NCBI GenBank assembly: GCA_007258455.2
Contig: VDFB02018340.1
Coordinates: 22,816 to 86,815 of the forward strand
From: Sequoia sempervirens
Lineage: Eukaryota; Streptophyta; Pinopsida; Cupressales; Cupressaceae
Direction of reading: 5' to 3'
Length of the DNA: 64,000 nucleotides
The stretch's first letter is position 1. The number at the start of each line of letters is the position of its first letter. The notes under the pieces were generated by a model. It was not told where the DNA came from, ran no database searches, and saw only the letters and a program-made list of their open reading frames with translations. This document shows, piece after piece, positions 45,802-58,340 of this stretch. Made by a program: the position numbers and the translations under genes.

Positions 45802-47009
45802 TGTGTGTAAATTTCATGTTCTACTGTGTGGTATGGCCTCTATATGTACTGTATGGGAAAAATACTATTATGGTTGGATAGAGGGAAGACCTATATTTAT
45901 TTTGGAAGTGATTTTACAAGTTTTCATTGATTATAAAAGAAGATATTTCCATTTTAGCAAGAACTGGTCTAAAAACCCTCAAAATTAGGGTTTTGATTGA
46001 AGAATGGATCTTTCTTCCATCTCCACATTGTAATAATACTAATTCTTGGTTGGATGGAAGGTATTTGTGTATATTTTCATATTTTTAGGGTTCTAGAGAA
46101 TGGCATGCTGTGTGGAGGAAGTTTTGCAATGTTCTAGGCCTGGCATCCTCATGTGGCAGGCCTAGATTGTGAAGCAAAAAGTTGAGTTTTGCTTGTTTAG
46201 GGTGATTTTAACTGTGAAGGCACTTAGGAGTGATATACATGGGTGTAACTAGAATGTAAGAACCTATTTCAAGGATTTTGGGTGAAGGGGAGAGCCTAGA
46301 TAGTCAACTATCCTGTTGTAGCATGTTAATTAGGCCTCTTGGAGCAATGTTGTTTTGGTCCATTTCTCTTTTACTGTCCACTATCAAGAAAGAAGGTTTT
46401 TAGACTTTGTAGGGGCATATATTACTTGTCTAAGTTCAATGGTTTTGGATTGATAGAATCTTATATGTGGATTTTATTTTGATTGTCCTACCAGGCATGG
46501 CTACAAGCCTTTTAGTGGTAAAGAGGCCTAGTGGTTAGAGCGATGAGAAAATGGAGTTTCCTAAGTGCAAACTTGAGTGTCATGGTTTGGTTTAGTCCTA
46601 TTTGACATGATCCAAGTGGATACAAGCCATCTTGATTCTTTGAGTACAAGAACCCTTGTTGGGGGGGTCTTTTCCTTGAAGGAATAGTGAATTGGAAAGG
46701 TCCACTTAAAGAGTATTTGAGAGAGTTGTGCTAAGTTGGTGGTAAAGAGACCTAGTGGTTAGAGAGATGAGAAAATGGAGTTTTCTAAGTGCAAAATTGA
46801 GTGTCATTGTTTGGTTTAGTCCTATTTGACATGATCCAAGTGGATACAATCCCTCTTTATTGTTTGAGTACAAGAACCCTAGTTGGGGGGGTCTTTTCCT
46901 GGAAGGAATAGTGGATTGGAAAGGTCCACTTAAAGAGTATTTGAGAGAGTTGTGCTAAGTTGGTGGTTTGATCATTTAGTTGATCATCTAAAGAAGCTTC
47001 CCCTACTCA
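45802..47009. repeat. Dispersed repeat X, second copy, with internal duplication
   Basis: Second copy of 39551-40508. It is about 250 bases longer because of the 224-base internal tandem duplication at 46517-46964. The two X copies flank the SET-domain gene in the same orientation. Confidence 0.75.
46517..46964. repeat. 224-base tandem duplication
   Basis: GGTAAAGAGGCCTAGTGGTT at 46517 and GGTAAAGAGACCTAGTGGTT at 46741 begin two near-identical units ending AGAGAGTTGTGCTAAGTTGG. The units differ at only a few positions, so this duplication is younger than the split of the two X copies. Confidence 0.88.
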
Positions 47010-49200
47010 CCCTACATCATGGTTGAAGGTATTTTTGTTTTTGAGATGATTTAAAAATCCTTCTAAGGCTCGAGAAAAGGTTGTTGGAGGAGTTGATACC
47101 AAAATTTCATATCAAATACCACGTTCTTGAAGCAATTTTTTGTGTTTTTACTAGTTTTCTAAAATTATTTGTGTTGTATGGATCTGTACAAGATTGAAAT
47201 GCTCTGAGATTATTGGTGTAGATAAATATATGTGTTCCCTTTCATTTGTATTTGTTTTGAAGTGCTAAATCACTATTTTATGGGAGAAAACAATCAAGTA
47301 CAGGGATTGCCATGTTTTTCCTATGTAAGGGTTTGAGGGCTAAATAGAAATGACATCCACCAATCCACCCACTATCTTGGAACTGTAACTCGATGGATTG
47401 GTGTGCAATCTTGTATGATAGAGGTTCATTGTATTTAAGGGTCTTTTAAAGCAAGAAACTTGGCATTCAAGTGATTCCTTAGGGCTGACAGGGGCAATTT
47501 TCTTGTGAATTTGTGGTTGTTAAGTCAGGGTTTGTTAATTTTATGGATATCTCTAACAACTCTAAGAGCTATAATGGGATGGAATTAAAGGAAACTTCAT
47601 ATGAAGTACCTTTGAATTAAGGTCTTCATTTGAAGGTCCTTCATGCAAAGGTTCCTTTTATAAAGCATTTTGGACATGAAATATTTAAAATAAAAAATAC
47701 CTTCATTTTAAAGTCTTGACATGACATCATTTTTGAATGAAGGTTCTTCATTCAAAGGTCATGAAAGGACATTTTATGCAACCATATTCCTTGTTAAAGT
47801 TTTAACTTAATAGTAAGGGCATCATGAGTAGTTTGTTGGGCCCATTCAACAGTCTTTGATGCAAGGATAGAATTTTCTAGAATGTATCTACTATCAAGAA
47901 AGCCAATTTGTTTACCTATATGAATATATCTCAAGCAATAGGTTTAATTGTGATGGAAATGATATTGAAAAATATTTTTTAATCTAAGTGTTGAGAAGCA
48001 TAATTGGACACCATCGTAGGAAAGATTCTTCATTCTCACTTTTAGGTGTTAAAATTTAACAATACCTTGATTGATGAAAGAGCCCAAAGAGCCTTTCTCC
48101 ATGGTATCCACGTACACATAGCAGTGGTCTTCTCTTATACAGTTGGAGGAGGTTATCACTTTTAGGTGTGTGGAGGAGGTTATCACTACCAAGAAGGGAG
48201 GAGACCTTTCCTTGCATATTTTTGTGGTTGAGGTATTAAAGAAGAATTGTATTCCTCTATTTCCATTCATTAGATCTAGCTTATCCTAGCATAACTTGGG
48301 ATCCTTTGCCCCTATAAACTTCCATATGTTTGAGTTTATGTTATGTAAGCATAATTCCATGCTATGATGAAATATAAGAGGTGGAGGAGGCCAAAAGGAA
48401 ATAACCCCTTTTTAGTTGTACCTTCAATTTTTTTCTTATTGTTTTATGTTTTTAGCAACTTTGTGGACATAAGATTTGAGGTAGGTCATACAACAAAGAA
48501 TAACATGTTCCCACCAACAAATTGAGCCTCAAAAGTTAGTGGGACTTAATTATGAGTTATGAAACGTAATATCAAAGCAAAACAGGTTCATTTATGACCT
48601 AGTATTATTGTATAATTAAATTAAAAATGTGTTTTTGTTTACATTAAATATCCCTCCTTTTGTGTAGGGTACTTGTGAAAGGCATGACATCCAAGTTCCT
48701 AAAAAAAAATTGCATACAAATTTTTGTTGTGTATATGGATATGTGTTTCGTGTTATCTGTTTTGCTTGTGCATGAGGAAGTAAAGGCCAATCTACAAAGA
48801 ATTTAGAGATTCACATTTAGCATTGGAAGAATCAGGTGCAGCCCATTATGGCATGTGAAGACCATGTATTAGGTTGATCTCTGTGCATGTCATTTGTGAA
48901 CCATGAGCTTTTATCTAAGGTTTTTTTTCTACTTGGAATGAATCTCTTTGCCTGTGTTTGAATGTTTGAGGCACATTTAATCCCATTGAATGTTTGAGGT
49001 GAATTTACTCACATTCAATGTTTGCAGAAAATTTGAAACCCTTGTTCGAGGCATGAAGCTCCTATTATCCCTATTATGCATGCGTAAAGATTGCATCTAA
49101 ATTGGAAACTAGGCATGAAAAATGTAGGTTGAAGAGAATGGGGGTGCCAAACTTACAATACTCATTGTCCCTTGGTAGTGGATTTTCCTTGAGTGCCCTC
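47010..49200. other. Unassigned DNA
   Basis: No gene is supported. The minus-strand open frame at 48049-48270 has no family resemblance. Near 47590-47770 the phrase CTTCATTCAAAGGTC and variants recur several times. Confidence 0.4.
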
Positions 49201-49204
49201 AACC

Positions 49205-49385
49205 TTGTCCCTGGCACTGGTATTGACCTTGTTTTCGCTCCTCCAAACTCTTACTCGGCATTGGTATGCACCCTTTTTTCACTCCACCAAACTCTTCATC
49301 GGCGCTAGTATGGACCTATCTCTCACTCCTCGAAACTCTTCCTCTCTTCCTCGGCACTGGTATTGACCTTTCACTTCTCCAATTT
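49205..49385. repeat. Minisatellite, about 60-65 bases, three copies
   Basis: CTGGCACTGGTATTGACCTT, CGGCATTGGTATGCACCC, CGGCGCTAGTATGGACC and CGGCACTGGTATTGACC recur, with TCACTCCTCCAAACTCTTC-like text between them. Confidence 0.75.
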
Positions 49386-49429
49386 GACGAGCTAGGTTTT
49401 AATTAGAGTATGTTAATTAAATTGAAATT

Positions 49430-49700
49430 TCTAGCACCATTTAGCTAGGTTTTAATAATAAGTTAGCTATATTTACATAATAAATTATATAATTATTTGA
49501 GTTATTATAATTATATATTATATTCTTTAACAAAATTATTAAATACATATAAAATTATTATAATTAATAATTAATAATAAGTATATTTTTATATAATACA
49601 AACTATAATTAATATAATATATATTTAATATAATAGTAATATTAGATTAAATAATATAATATAATATAATAATATTTATTATTATATAATAGTATATATA
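49430..49700. repeat. AT-only low-complexity tract
   Basis: Almost pure A and T with TAATATAATATAATAATA-type runs, just before pyrimidine tract 2. Confidence 0.85.
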
Positions 49701-49753
49701 GGCTTTTACCTAATATAAATAGATAAGGATGAATAGATAGAGATATAGGGAGG

Positions 49754-51355
49754 GTGATTGATATATCTCTCCTTGTCACTCTATATCTCTCTATATCTCC
49801 TACTATCTATGTCACTCCCTCTTCCCCACTCTATCTATTGAGCTATCTCTCCCTCTCCCCCCTTTCTCTCTCATTCAATCCATTTCTCCATCCATCTCTC
49901 CTACTCTATATCTATATATCTATTTCTCTTTTTATCTCCCCCACTCCTCTCTCTATCTCTCTCTTTCACCCTCCCCCTCTATCTCTCTATATCACCCACT
50001 TTCTATGTCTCTCCCTCTCCCTCTATATATATTGAGCTATCTCTCCCTCTCTCCCCTATCTTCTTCTCTCTCTCCCTTTCTACATATTGCTCTCCCTCTC
50101 CCCCTCTTCTTTCTCTCCCTTTTCCACCTATCTATCTCCCTCTCTTCTCTCTCTTCCTCTTCAACCTATCTCTCCCTCTCTCCCCCTCTTCTCTATCTCT
50201 CCTCCTCTACCCATCCATATCCCTTTCTCTCCCTCCCCCTCTCTATCTCTCACCATCTCTCCCTCCCTATCCCCCTATCCATCGAATCTCTATCTCTACC
50301 CCTCTTCCTTTCTCTTCCCATATATCTCCATCTCTCTTTCTCTTCCCATATATATATCTTCCCATATATCTCTATCTCTCTCTCTTTCACCATCACCCTC
50401 TATCTCTCTATATCACCTCCTTTCTATGTCTCTCCCTCTCCCTCTCCCTCTCTATATATTGAGCTATCTCTCCCTCTCTCCCCTATCTTCTTCTCTCTCT
50501 CCCTTTCTACATATCTCTCTCCCTCTCCCCCTCCTCTTTCTCTCCCTTTTCTACCTATCTATCTCCATCTCTTCTCTCTCTTCCTCTTCAACCTATCTCT
50601 CCCTATCTCCCCGTCTTCTCTATCACTCCTCTACCTATCTATATCCCTTTCTTATCTCCCTTTTCTACCTATCTATCTCCCTCTCTTCTCTCTCTTACTC
50701 TTCAAGCTATATCTCCCTCTCTCCCCCTCTTCTCTATATCTCCTCCTCTACCTATCTATATCCATTTCTCTCCATCCCCCTCTCTATCTCTCACCATCTC
50801 TCCCTCCCTATCGCCCCTATCCATTGACTCTCTATCTCCACCTCTCTTCCTTTCTCTTTCCATGTATCTCTATCTCTTTCTCCATTATCATATATCTCTT
50901 TCACCATCCTCTATCTCTCTATCTCTATATCACTCCCCTTTCTCTGCCTATCCCTCCTCTTCTTCCCCTATCTCTTCTCTCTAAACTTTCTACATGGAAC
51001 TCTCCCATCCCCAACTTCTCTTTCTTTTTCTACCTATCTATCTCCATCTCTTCTCTCTCTTCCTCCTCAACCTATCTCTCCCTCTCTCCCCCTCTTCTCT
51101 ATCTCTCCTCCTCTACCTATCTATCTCCTCTTCTCTCTCTTCCTCTTCAACTTATCTCTCACTCTCTCCCCCTCTTGTCTATCTATCCTCCTCTACCTAT
51201 CTATATCCCTTTCTTATCTCCCTTTTCTACCTATCTATCTCCCTCTCTTCTCTCTCTTCCTCTTCAACAGATCTCTCCCTCTCTCGCCCTCTTCTCTATC
51301 TCTCTTCCTCTACCTATCTATATCCCATTCTATCCCTCCCCCTCTCTATCTTTAT
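49754..51355. repeat. Pyrimidine-rich (CTCTCTCC/CTATCTAT) tract 2
   Basis: About 1.6 kb of CTCTCTCCC, CTACCTATCTATCTCC and CTTCTCTCTCTTCCTCTTCAA units with a higher-order pattern: the phrase TCTTCAACCTATCTCTCCCT recurs many times about every 80-200 bases. The 450-codon open frame here is a compositional artefact. Confidence 0.9.
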
Positions 51356-51359
51356 AGCA

Positions 51360-52492
51360 TCAAGCATTCTAAAAATAGTGTTTTATTAAACTATAAGTAG
51401 ATTATTGTCACCACTCTTCATTCCATATGAAATGCCAAATGTGGCAATTATTTTGTTGCTTTTTTCAAGTTTCATTAACCAAGCTATTTAGTGGGTTGAA
51501 TAAAGTTGTGTTATGACCCTTGGTCTCTTTAAAATAATTAGACAATATTAGGGAGATCAAGAAGGGGAGAAAACTAAACTCCTTGAAAATAGGGGTAGTT
51601 TTGGGTTTGTTGGTTTTCTTTGTATACTATATACTTAGTTCCTCTAGGATAAGTCACTGTAGAAATGAAAGATGTTTGATTATCTACCTAATATTGTTTT
51701 GTGTTTTTGAAATGGAAGAGATCTACAACTCTATAGAAATTTCTATATGCTAATGGTCAAATTATTAGACTATTTAGATCATTTTCTTAGTTGTGTATCC
51801 TAACTAATATAGAGTAAGCATTTTCATTTTAATTGACTAGTACATAATAGTTTGTGTTGAAAGAATTGTTTCCATTCTTTGTAGTTTTTACATTGGAATA
51901 CAAATCATATTTAATTTCATACCAATATACTTCTTTCATAAATCATATTTGTTTAATATCTTAAAAGATGTTAGTTAAATTGGAAAAGTTGTTTGAGTTA
52001 ATTACTAAATTTGATCTAAAATGTTCAACACTTTAGATAAATTAAATTAGATATATATAGTTAAATTGGAGGTGTCATTTGAGTTAATAATTAAATAATA
52101 TAATAATAAATTAAAGCAAGGGACATAATTTGAATGTGTTTGAATTTAATAAATTGCAAATTATAAATAGACATAAATTACTTGAAATAAGTGCTTCATA
52201 ACCCATCTAATCAAATCATAACCTATCAAAAAGGCAATAGGAATTTTCTAAAGAAAAGAACACTTGACCCAATCATAAGTGTATGGCCTTCACAGAAAAG
52301 AGTGATCCACCTTAGTAATAACAACTACCCCATCCAAAATTTGCTCTCATTACACAAAGCCACAATGTTCCTCCAAGATAAGCCAATCAAATCCTACCTT
52401 ATGTGTCCTAGTAATAAAATTGGAGATGATCCTAAAAATGACATTGGAAAGGGTGATTGGTCTAAAAAATCTAAATGAATTTTCAATTATTT
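51360..52492. other. Unassigned AT-rich DNA
   Basis: No gene is supported. The open frame at 52191-52478 has no family resemblance. It ends at the likely CACTA terminus. Confidence 0.4.
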
Positions 52493-52530
52493 CACTACTA
52501 CGATCAATGTATCTTTCAAGAAATTTCCGA
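52493..52530 (-). repeat. Probable CACTA terminal repeat (one end)
   Basis: CACTACTACGATCAATG starts here, 264 bases outside the stop codon of the TNP2 gene, where the terminus of a CACTA (En/Spm) transposon should lie. CACTA elements begin with CACTA and make a 3-base target duplication. The opposite end is lost to a gypsy insertion, so the pair cannot be compared. Confidence 0.5.
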
Positions 52531-52755
52531 AAACACTATTCATTATGATCATATGGAAATTTCTAGGAGAGCTACAATAGTTGTAACATCATGAATTAAA
52601 ATTAAACATTAAAAAGTACATCATGAATTAATTATGTAATGGAATAAAAATTAAAAACATCATGAACTAATTATGTAACCACATAAGTCAAATATAATTC
52701 TATCAAGAAATTAATATAATTGCATAACTCATACATTTCAATGTCATTGATCTTC

Positions 52756-55700
52756 TTATTCATCCAACTCTTTGTCTATATCATCTGATCTAGATTCGAC
52801 ATTGTAAGGATTGGTCATATCATCATCGTCGTCATTGATATCAGTTTCAATAATGTCATCATCCACATGAATATCATCTTCATGAACATTAACTCATACA
52901 TCATCATGTTCTAATTCCTTTTCTTCGACATATTTGTTAGACACATCATCAACTAACTATTGATCCTGATCATCATCTACATCATCTTCTAGTTCTTCAG
53001 TATCTTCTTCTTCCACCACATTATACTTTACCGACCTTCCTCTTGGATCATGTCTAACAACAAATGACCAACCCAGTTTACCTGGAACCTCTAAGTAAAA
53101 TACCTGCTCACATTGGCTTGAAAGAACATAGGGCTCATTTCCAGCTCGCTTGATCGACCTTGTATTAACCATGGTAAATCCATTATCATGATCAATAATA
53201 GTTCTCTTGGGATCAATTTCATTCAATCATATCCTATACCATGGGACGATGAATAAAAATAATTTGAAGGACTTAAAGTCACACTCAAGTATATCATCCA
53301 AAATACCATAGTATCAGTTTTCTAAGACTTTTGGATGTATGTCGCTTCTAGATGAAACACTAGTCACTTGAAAGACTACAGTTATCCCAGAATCACAAGT
53401 TTTCTTCGTGTCATCCAAATTTTTGATTTGAAATTTACAACCATTGCACCACATAGTCTTGTGGTGTTTCACTTACAATATGTCAAACATGTAAAAATTA
53501 TTGCAATATCGTCAGTTGATAAACACATTTATTCTTGGCCGAATGTATGCAAAGAAAAAAATCTCAACATATATATACATCAATATAATTGAAAATAATT
53601 AAACAATAAGGGTGATCAATATATTTATACATACCTGTTTATCTCTTAAACCATATGCTAAATCAATTTCCCTTGGTGTAACATTGGAATCTCCATTATG
53701 ATGAGCTTCTTTAACCAATGAAGCCACACCTTCCCATGTTAATGCGCGATCAAATTGTTGGCATTGTTCAATCCATACCATCATCCAATCAAGATTGTTT
53801 GTAATGTACAAATCCAGTGCATCCACTCAACCAACTGTATCAAAAAAATTTGAAATTCACAAACGACGTATAATTAGTGGTGCAAGAGCACCTATACCTC
53901 ATTCTCAACTTGTGATTATTTGAAGGTGGATAGATGGTCAATAGGTAGAGTGAGTCTTTTGGATGCTTTTGTCTTGAGTAAGGTGAATTAAGACCATTAG
54001 AAATGTTCTAGGTAAAGTTTTGAGTTATGAGTTTGAGTCTTGCACTAAAGAGTTTTGTAGCTTTTTAAAGGAAAATTAGAGAATTTACATGTAAAAGGGT
54101 GCAAGGTTAGTGCCATATCAATAATAAGGCTATTATCAAGCCACTATCATGGTATTAGAGGTTTCCTAGGAGTTTCAATACATTTGAAAGTTCAAAAAAT
54201 TAAAACATTTTAATAGTGATGTTAACAACCTTGAAATTAGTGTGTTTTATGTTTCATGTGATCATAAAAGATTAAAAATTCAGTTGTAGAGGTGGTTGTT
54301 CAGTATTTGGGGTGTAAATCCCTTTAAAATACATAAAGTGATCATTGTGAACCCTCATAGGATGAGAAATAAAGAAGGTATAGCTATTGTCCTCAAAGTT
54401 TTGTGAAGAAAAGCATGTGAAATGAGAGGTTCAAACCTAAGTTTCAACAAAATATGTATGGGAGATCTGATTTTATGAATTTTTACCCATGTTCAAACCT
54501 AATTGGTTGTTTCTAAGTTGGGTTTGAGGCCTGGGAGGTTGTGGAAGTAGGAGATTCAATAAACCCTCATGATTTTGGCCTAAAACAAGGATTTTTGGGT
54601 TTGACAAGAATCTGGTCGTACAAGTGGAATATTTTTGTGGATTTGGATGTTTAGAGGCATAAAAATTGCTGCCCCAAGATTTCATGGGCATATGACAATT
54701 TTAAAGACTAGTTGCTTTGTAAAATAGGCCTAATCAACCTAATCAACACAACCTAGAAAGGGTCATTTTGGTGATTTGGTCCAAAGGAATTGTACTTTCC
54801 CTTAAATTATATTTAATAAAACCAAAATGGGTGTCTAAAACCATCAAGTTTTTTTTTGGTGTTTTGGGAAAGTTTTGATTTATTGGGAAAAACTAGGTTT
54901 GCACTACTACAAGGATTCAAGGAGTCAAAGTGTGAAATATGACTTACGTTGTTTGTCAAGCTTTGAGAGTTGTTTGGATTGTTTAAATTGGTCATTATAA
55001 ACTTTTTGGAAGCCTCTTAAAGGTAGCTTGAGAGGTTGGTTGAGTTGAGCCTATCAGGTCTACATCAATTAGTTAATTACCATGGTATACGACCTTAATT
55101 TATAATTGATGTATATTGAAGATTAATAATTAAATAAGTACAATATACATAAAAATCAAATGTAAAATGTATTATAATTACCTCTCACTTTCCTCAATCT
55201 ACCTTTCCCCATCAGGTACTCCCCTTTGAATTTGTTAATGGAGTTGGGATCCCAAATGCGATCTACATGGATCTTTGCTGCAAACTTAGGAAGATATGTA
55301 ATAATGTACACCATGGTCTGGTATACCATATATCCCTCCACCATAGAACCCTCAGGATGTGCTCCTTTTCTAACAAAAACCTTCAAAAATTTCAAGTATC
55401 TTTCAACCATCCACATTGACCTTGTGTGTACAAGTCCACACAATTCAATCTCCTCAACTTGGTGTATGAGGTAGTGTTCTTGTGTATTGAAAAATGTCAA
55501 AGGTAGACACTTTTTCATTTCACATTAGACAAGGAATTTTTCTCTTCCAATAATTTATATTTTCTTTATGGATTTCTGTACATGACAACCATCTACAAGT
55601 GATTCAAGGCGCAAATATATTAACGAGATTTAATAAAAATATACAATATATTACATGACAAGTAAAACAAATGGCAATTATAAGATCTATACAAGTACGA

Positions 55701-56968
55701 ATTGAAAAAAATTCACTACTTACCTCATGTATTTTTTAACATCATATATAACTTGCTTGACATTGTTGTAAAAGTTTTCTGGGAGAGATAGAGGTAGAAT
55801 GTACTACAACAATTATAAAATGATCTTTTCATTATTTTTCTAAAAGTAGTAAACATAATACACTGAAAAGTACATGCAATATACAAATATATATATATAT
55901 ATATACCAGAATAATTACCTTAATGAAGGTATGCCAATCATGCGTTTTCATTTGTATGAATTCTTTTATAGCATTGTTTTGTTGTTTTGTTAATAACCAA
56001 GGAAGGGCGCTTATATTAATTTGGTCTCCATTGCTATTTAATTGAATGAAATTTTTCATTGCATGATTGGCTTCCTGAATGTCACTACAAATTTTGACAA
56101 TTTTTTCTTTGTCATGCCTTCCATCCAATATTTTCTATAACGTTTATGTTATATTCTTTCCTATATGCATTGTGTCAAACAAATGCACAATTTGTAGCTG
56201 CTCATAGTAGGACAACCTACTAAATTGTCTGGGATGACTTTTCATTCCCTGTGGAAGTCGACCATTAATGCTTGATGACCTTCATGAAGCATATAAGTTA
56301 AAAAAATTAACAACAATCATTGTCAATTACAACATGAGAAAACAAAACACAATATAAAAATATAAATTCCAAACATATCATATATGATAGATAAACAATT
56401 TGATGCGATGTATAACCTTGACAATTAATTCTATTATATTCCACCTTCCATAGGCGAGGTGTCATTCTTCATGGTTTTGATGTAGTCTCTTCTTTCCCAT
56501 TGAAAAGATGTTTTTCAGTAGCTTGATACTTATGATTTTTGTGGAGGAAGTGCCTATACTCATCAAACACCTACTTTCCTAAACTTGTTGAACAACGGGA
56601 TTTCATATTTGGACCACAAATTGGACATGTAAATTTTCCATTTGAAGACCTGCAAAATCATATATAATTGGATTAAATATGCCAATTTTTATAATTATAT
56701 ATAATGAATAGATTATTTAAAAAACATCCATGATATCTACTTCATAAAATTAAATATCGTTAAAGTGCAGTCGAACATTATAACATACCATAAAAATGTG
56801 TTAGCCCTGGGGCATCATGAATTGTCAATACACACATTGCATGGAATTGAAATTGTCTTTGTCCTATTGGTCTAGAGACGTCCTACATAGTGATGTCGTT
56901 CCATATCTTTAGTAACTCGTCGATAAGAGGCTCGATATATACATTCATATTTTTAACTTGATACTTAC
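52756..56968 (-). pseudogene. CACTA (En/Spm) TNP2-type transposase gene, 5'-truncated
   Basis: This transposase cuts CACTA elements from the chromosome. Exons with GT..AG borders: 56968-56789 (GKYQVKNMNVYIEPLIDELL and HAMCVLTIHDAPGLTHF, Tnp2 core start); 56649-56417 (CPICGPNMKSRC, VFDEYRHFLHKNHKY); 56279-55919 (YYEQLQIVHLFDTMHIGKNI, LDGRHDKEK, ALPWLLTKQQNN); 55803-55724 (LPLSLPENFYNNVKQVIYDV); 55592-55182 (DUF4218: TQEHYLIHQVEEIELCGLVH, MVERYLKFLKVFVRKGAHPE, MVYIITYLPKFAAKI); 53834-53635 (NNGD-like HHNGDSNVTPREIDLAYGL); 53472-52756 (DUF4216: DILECDFKSFKLFLFIVPWY, PYVLSSQCEQVFYLEV, GWSFVVRHDPRGRSVKYNVV, then an aspartate-rich tail). In-frame stops occur in at least five exons, with a frameshift in the DUF4218 exon. 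The N-terminal Tnp2 part is missing, cut near 57000 by a gypsy LTR. Confidence 0.9.
53835..55181 (-). other. Large intron of the TNP2 gene
   Basis: The DUF4218 exon ends at a GTAATT donor and the next exon begins after GATACAG. The 1.35 kb between is much longer than the other introns (70-290 bases) of this gene and has no coding resemblance, so it probably holds an old insertion. No repeat edges were recognised. Confidence 0.6.
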
Positions 56969-57009
56969 CTAGTTGAATGAACATAAAAATTACATAATTA
57001 TTATAACTC

Positions 57010-58295
57010 TGTGAACCCTAACCTTGGTACTTGCAAAACATAACCAATAAACACATTAAGTTAGAGATTGCAAGCCAAAATAAGGATTCCCCATGAAATC
57101 CATTTACAAACTCGAAATAGGAAAGAAAACAATGAAGAACTCAATAAAACAAGAACATATATATTCAATCCTAATTAAATGTGCAAAATCATGATCCTAT
57201 GGGGGAATTGGTGCCAAGTTGATGTGGAAATTGGCCCTTTCCCAACTCCAATGATGCAAGCTTGATGAATTTTGATGAATGATGAGGGTTGATCCACTTT
57301 GTGAAGATTCAAATGTGCTCCATGATGAAAAACTTGCATAACCTAGCTATGGATGGATGAATTTTGCAAATGCTTGAAGATGCATTTGAGTATAGTAAGT
57401 TTACTCAAATTGTGGATGATCAAATGAGGAGATGAGCTCTTCATTTATAGAATGATAAGGTGTATGAATGTCCAAAATAGAGCAAAATGGGACTAACATT
57501 CATCCAATGGCATGATGCCACTTGTCAAACCATGAGTGGGTGCAAGATTTAGGGATTGTACCCATAAATGTTTATTTTTGAATTTCAAATTTGTTGAAAT
57601 GACTTGTGAGAGGGAAGGGAAAATGTAATAAATGTCACTTGGCTCAAGGCAAAGGACATATAAGATGAAATTATTGCTTTGTTGGATGCATATGTTGACT
57701 TGGAATTTTTGAATTCAAATTGAAAGAATATTCCAAAAGATGCCATTGTGAGGGAAACAAAGATTTAATAAATTGATTAAATCTTTTTTCATGTGCAACT
57801 TGCATTATCTAGAGGATGGGACATGAGATGAGATTAAATTAATCAAGGGTTAATTAATTTAATGAGAGAGGTTAGATGATGTGACCTATTTGACTCAAAT
57901 TTATGGATATATTTAAATCAAATAAGAGAGGAATATGACCAAAGATTAATTAAATAAGGATTTTGATTTATTTAATTAAAAGAGATGGTGTTAGATTAAA
58001 TCAAATAAGGTTTTAATTTATTTAATTTAATAGACAGACTTTAGGGATTTAATCAAATAAGTTGATTATTTAATTAAATAGGGATAATTAGATCAGATGG
58101 ATTGATTTAATTAACAAAAGAGATTGACTTAATTAGATAAAATATTTTATTCAATTAAGAGAGGAATAATGATGAATTTAATCAGATAAGGAGACTTGAT
58201 TAAATAGTTAGACCGAGGGATGATTCAGGAAGGAACAATGTTAGTAAGTCAGGATCAGATGCACAATGTCAATCAATATATTTTACATGTCTACA
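57010..58295 (-). repeat. 3' LTR of a minus-strand gypsy-like element
   Basis: On the minus strand it starts TGTAGACATGTAAAATA right after the purine run CAAAGAGGGGGAAAA, the hallmark of a 3' LTR. The left edge (TGTGAACCC near 57010) is approximate: it is where CACTA sequence stops. The right half is AT-rich with repeated TTAATTAAAT and GATTAAATAA runs, like the LTR at 4129-5250, though the two are not the same family. No second LTR lies in the window. Confidence 0.65.
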
Positions 58296-58310
58296 TTTTC
58301 CCCCTCTTTG
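58296..58310 (-). promoter_or_regulatory. Polypurine tract of the gypsy-like element
   Basis: CAAAGAGGGGGAAAA on the minus strand directly precedes the LTR start TGTAGACATG. It sets the direction of the element as right to left, so the mobile-domain gene at 59237-60993 is antisense to it. Confidence 0.72.
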
Positions 58311-58340
58311 AATCAATGCACTTTTTGCATTGGTTCAAAG
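58306..58340. repeat. 15-base inverted repeat beside the polypurine tract
   Basis: CTTTGAATCAATGCA, a five-base loop CTTTT, then TGCATTGGTTCAAAG. The arms pair at 14 of 15 positions. The left arm overlaps the polypurine tract. Confidence 0.85.

Noticed and set aside
39551..47009. The two X repeats as LTRs of one element carrying the SET-domain gene
   Set aside because: Bases next to both copies show neither a primer-binding site nor a purine tract, and the flanks do not match.
50005..51357. 450-codon plus-strand open frame rich in Ser, Leu, Pro
   Set aside because: It is the translation of a pyrimidine repeat; all three forward frames give the same kind of chain and there is no start context or domain.
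41891..56968. SET/En-Spm gene and TNP2 gene as two genes of one CACTA element
   Set aside because: Both are on the minus strand, but a likely CACTA terminus lies at 52493 between them and 7 kb of repeats intervenes; not supported without paired ends.
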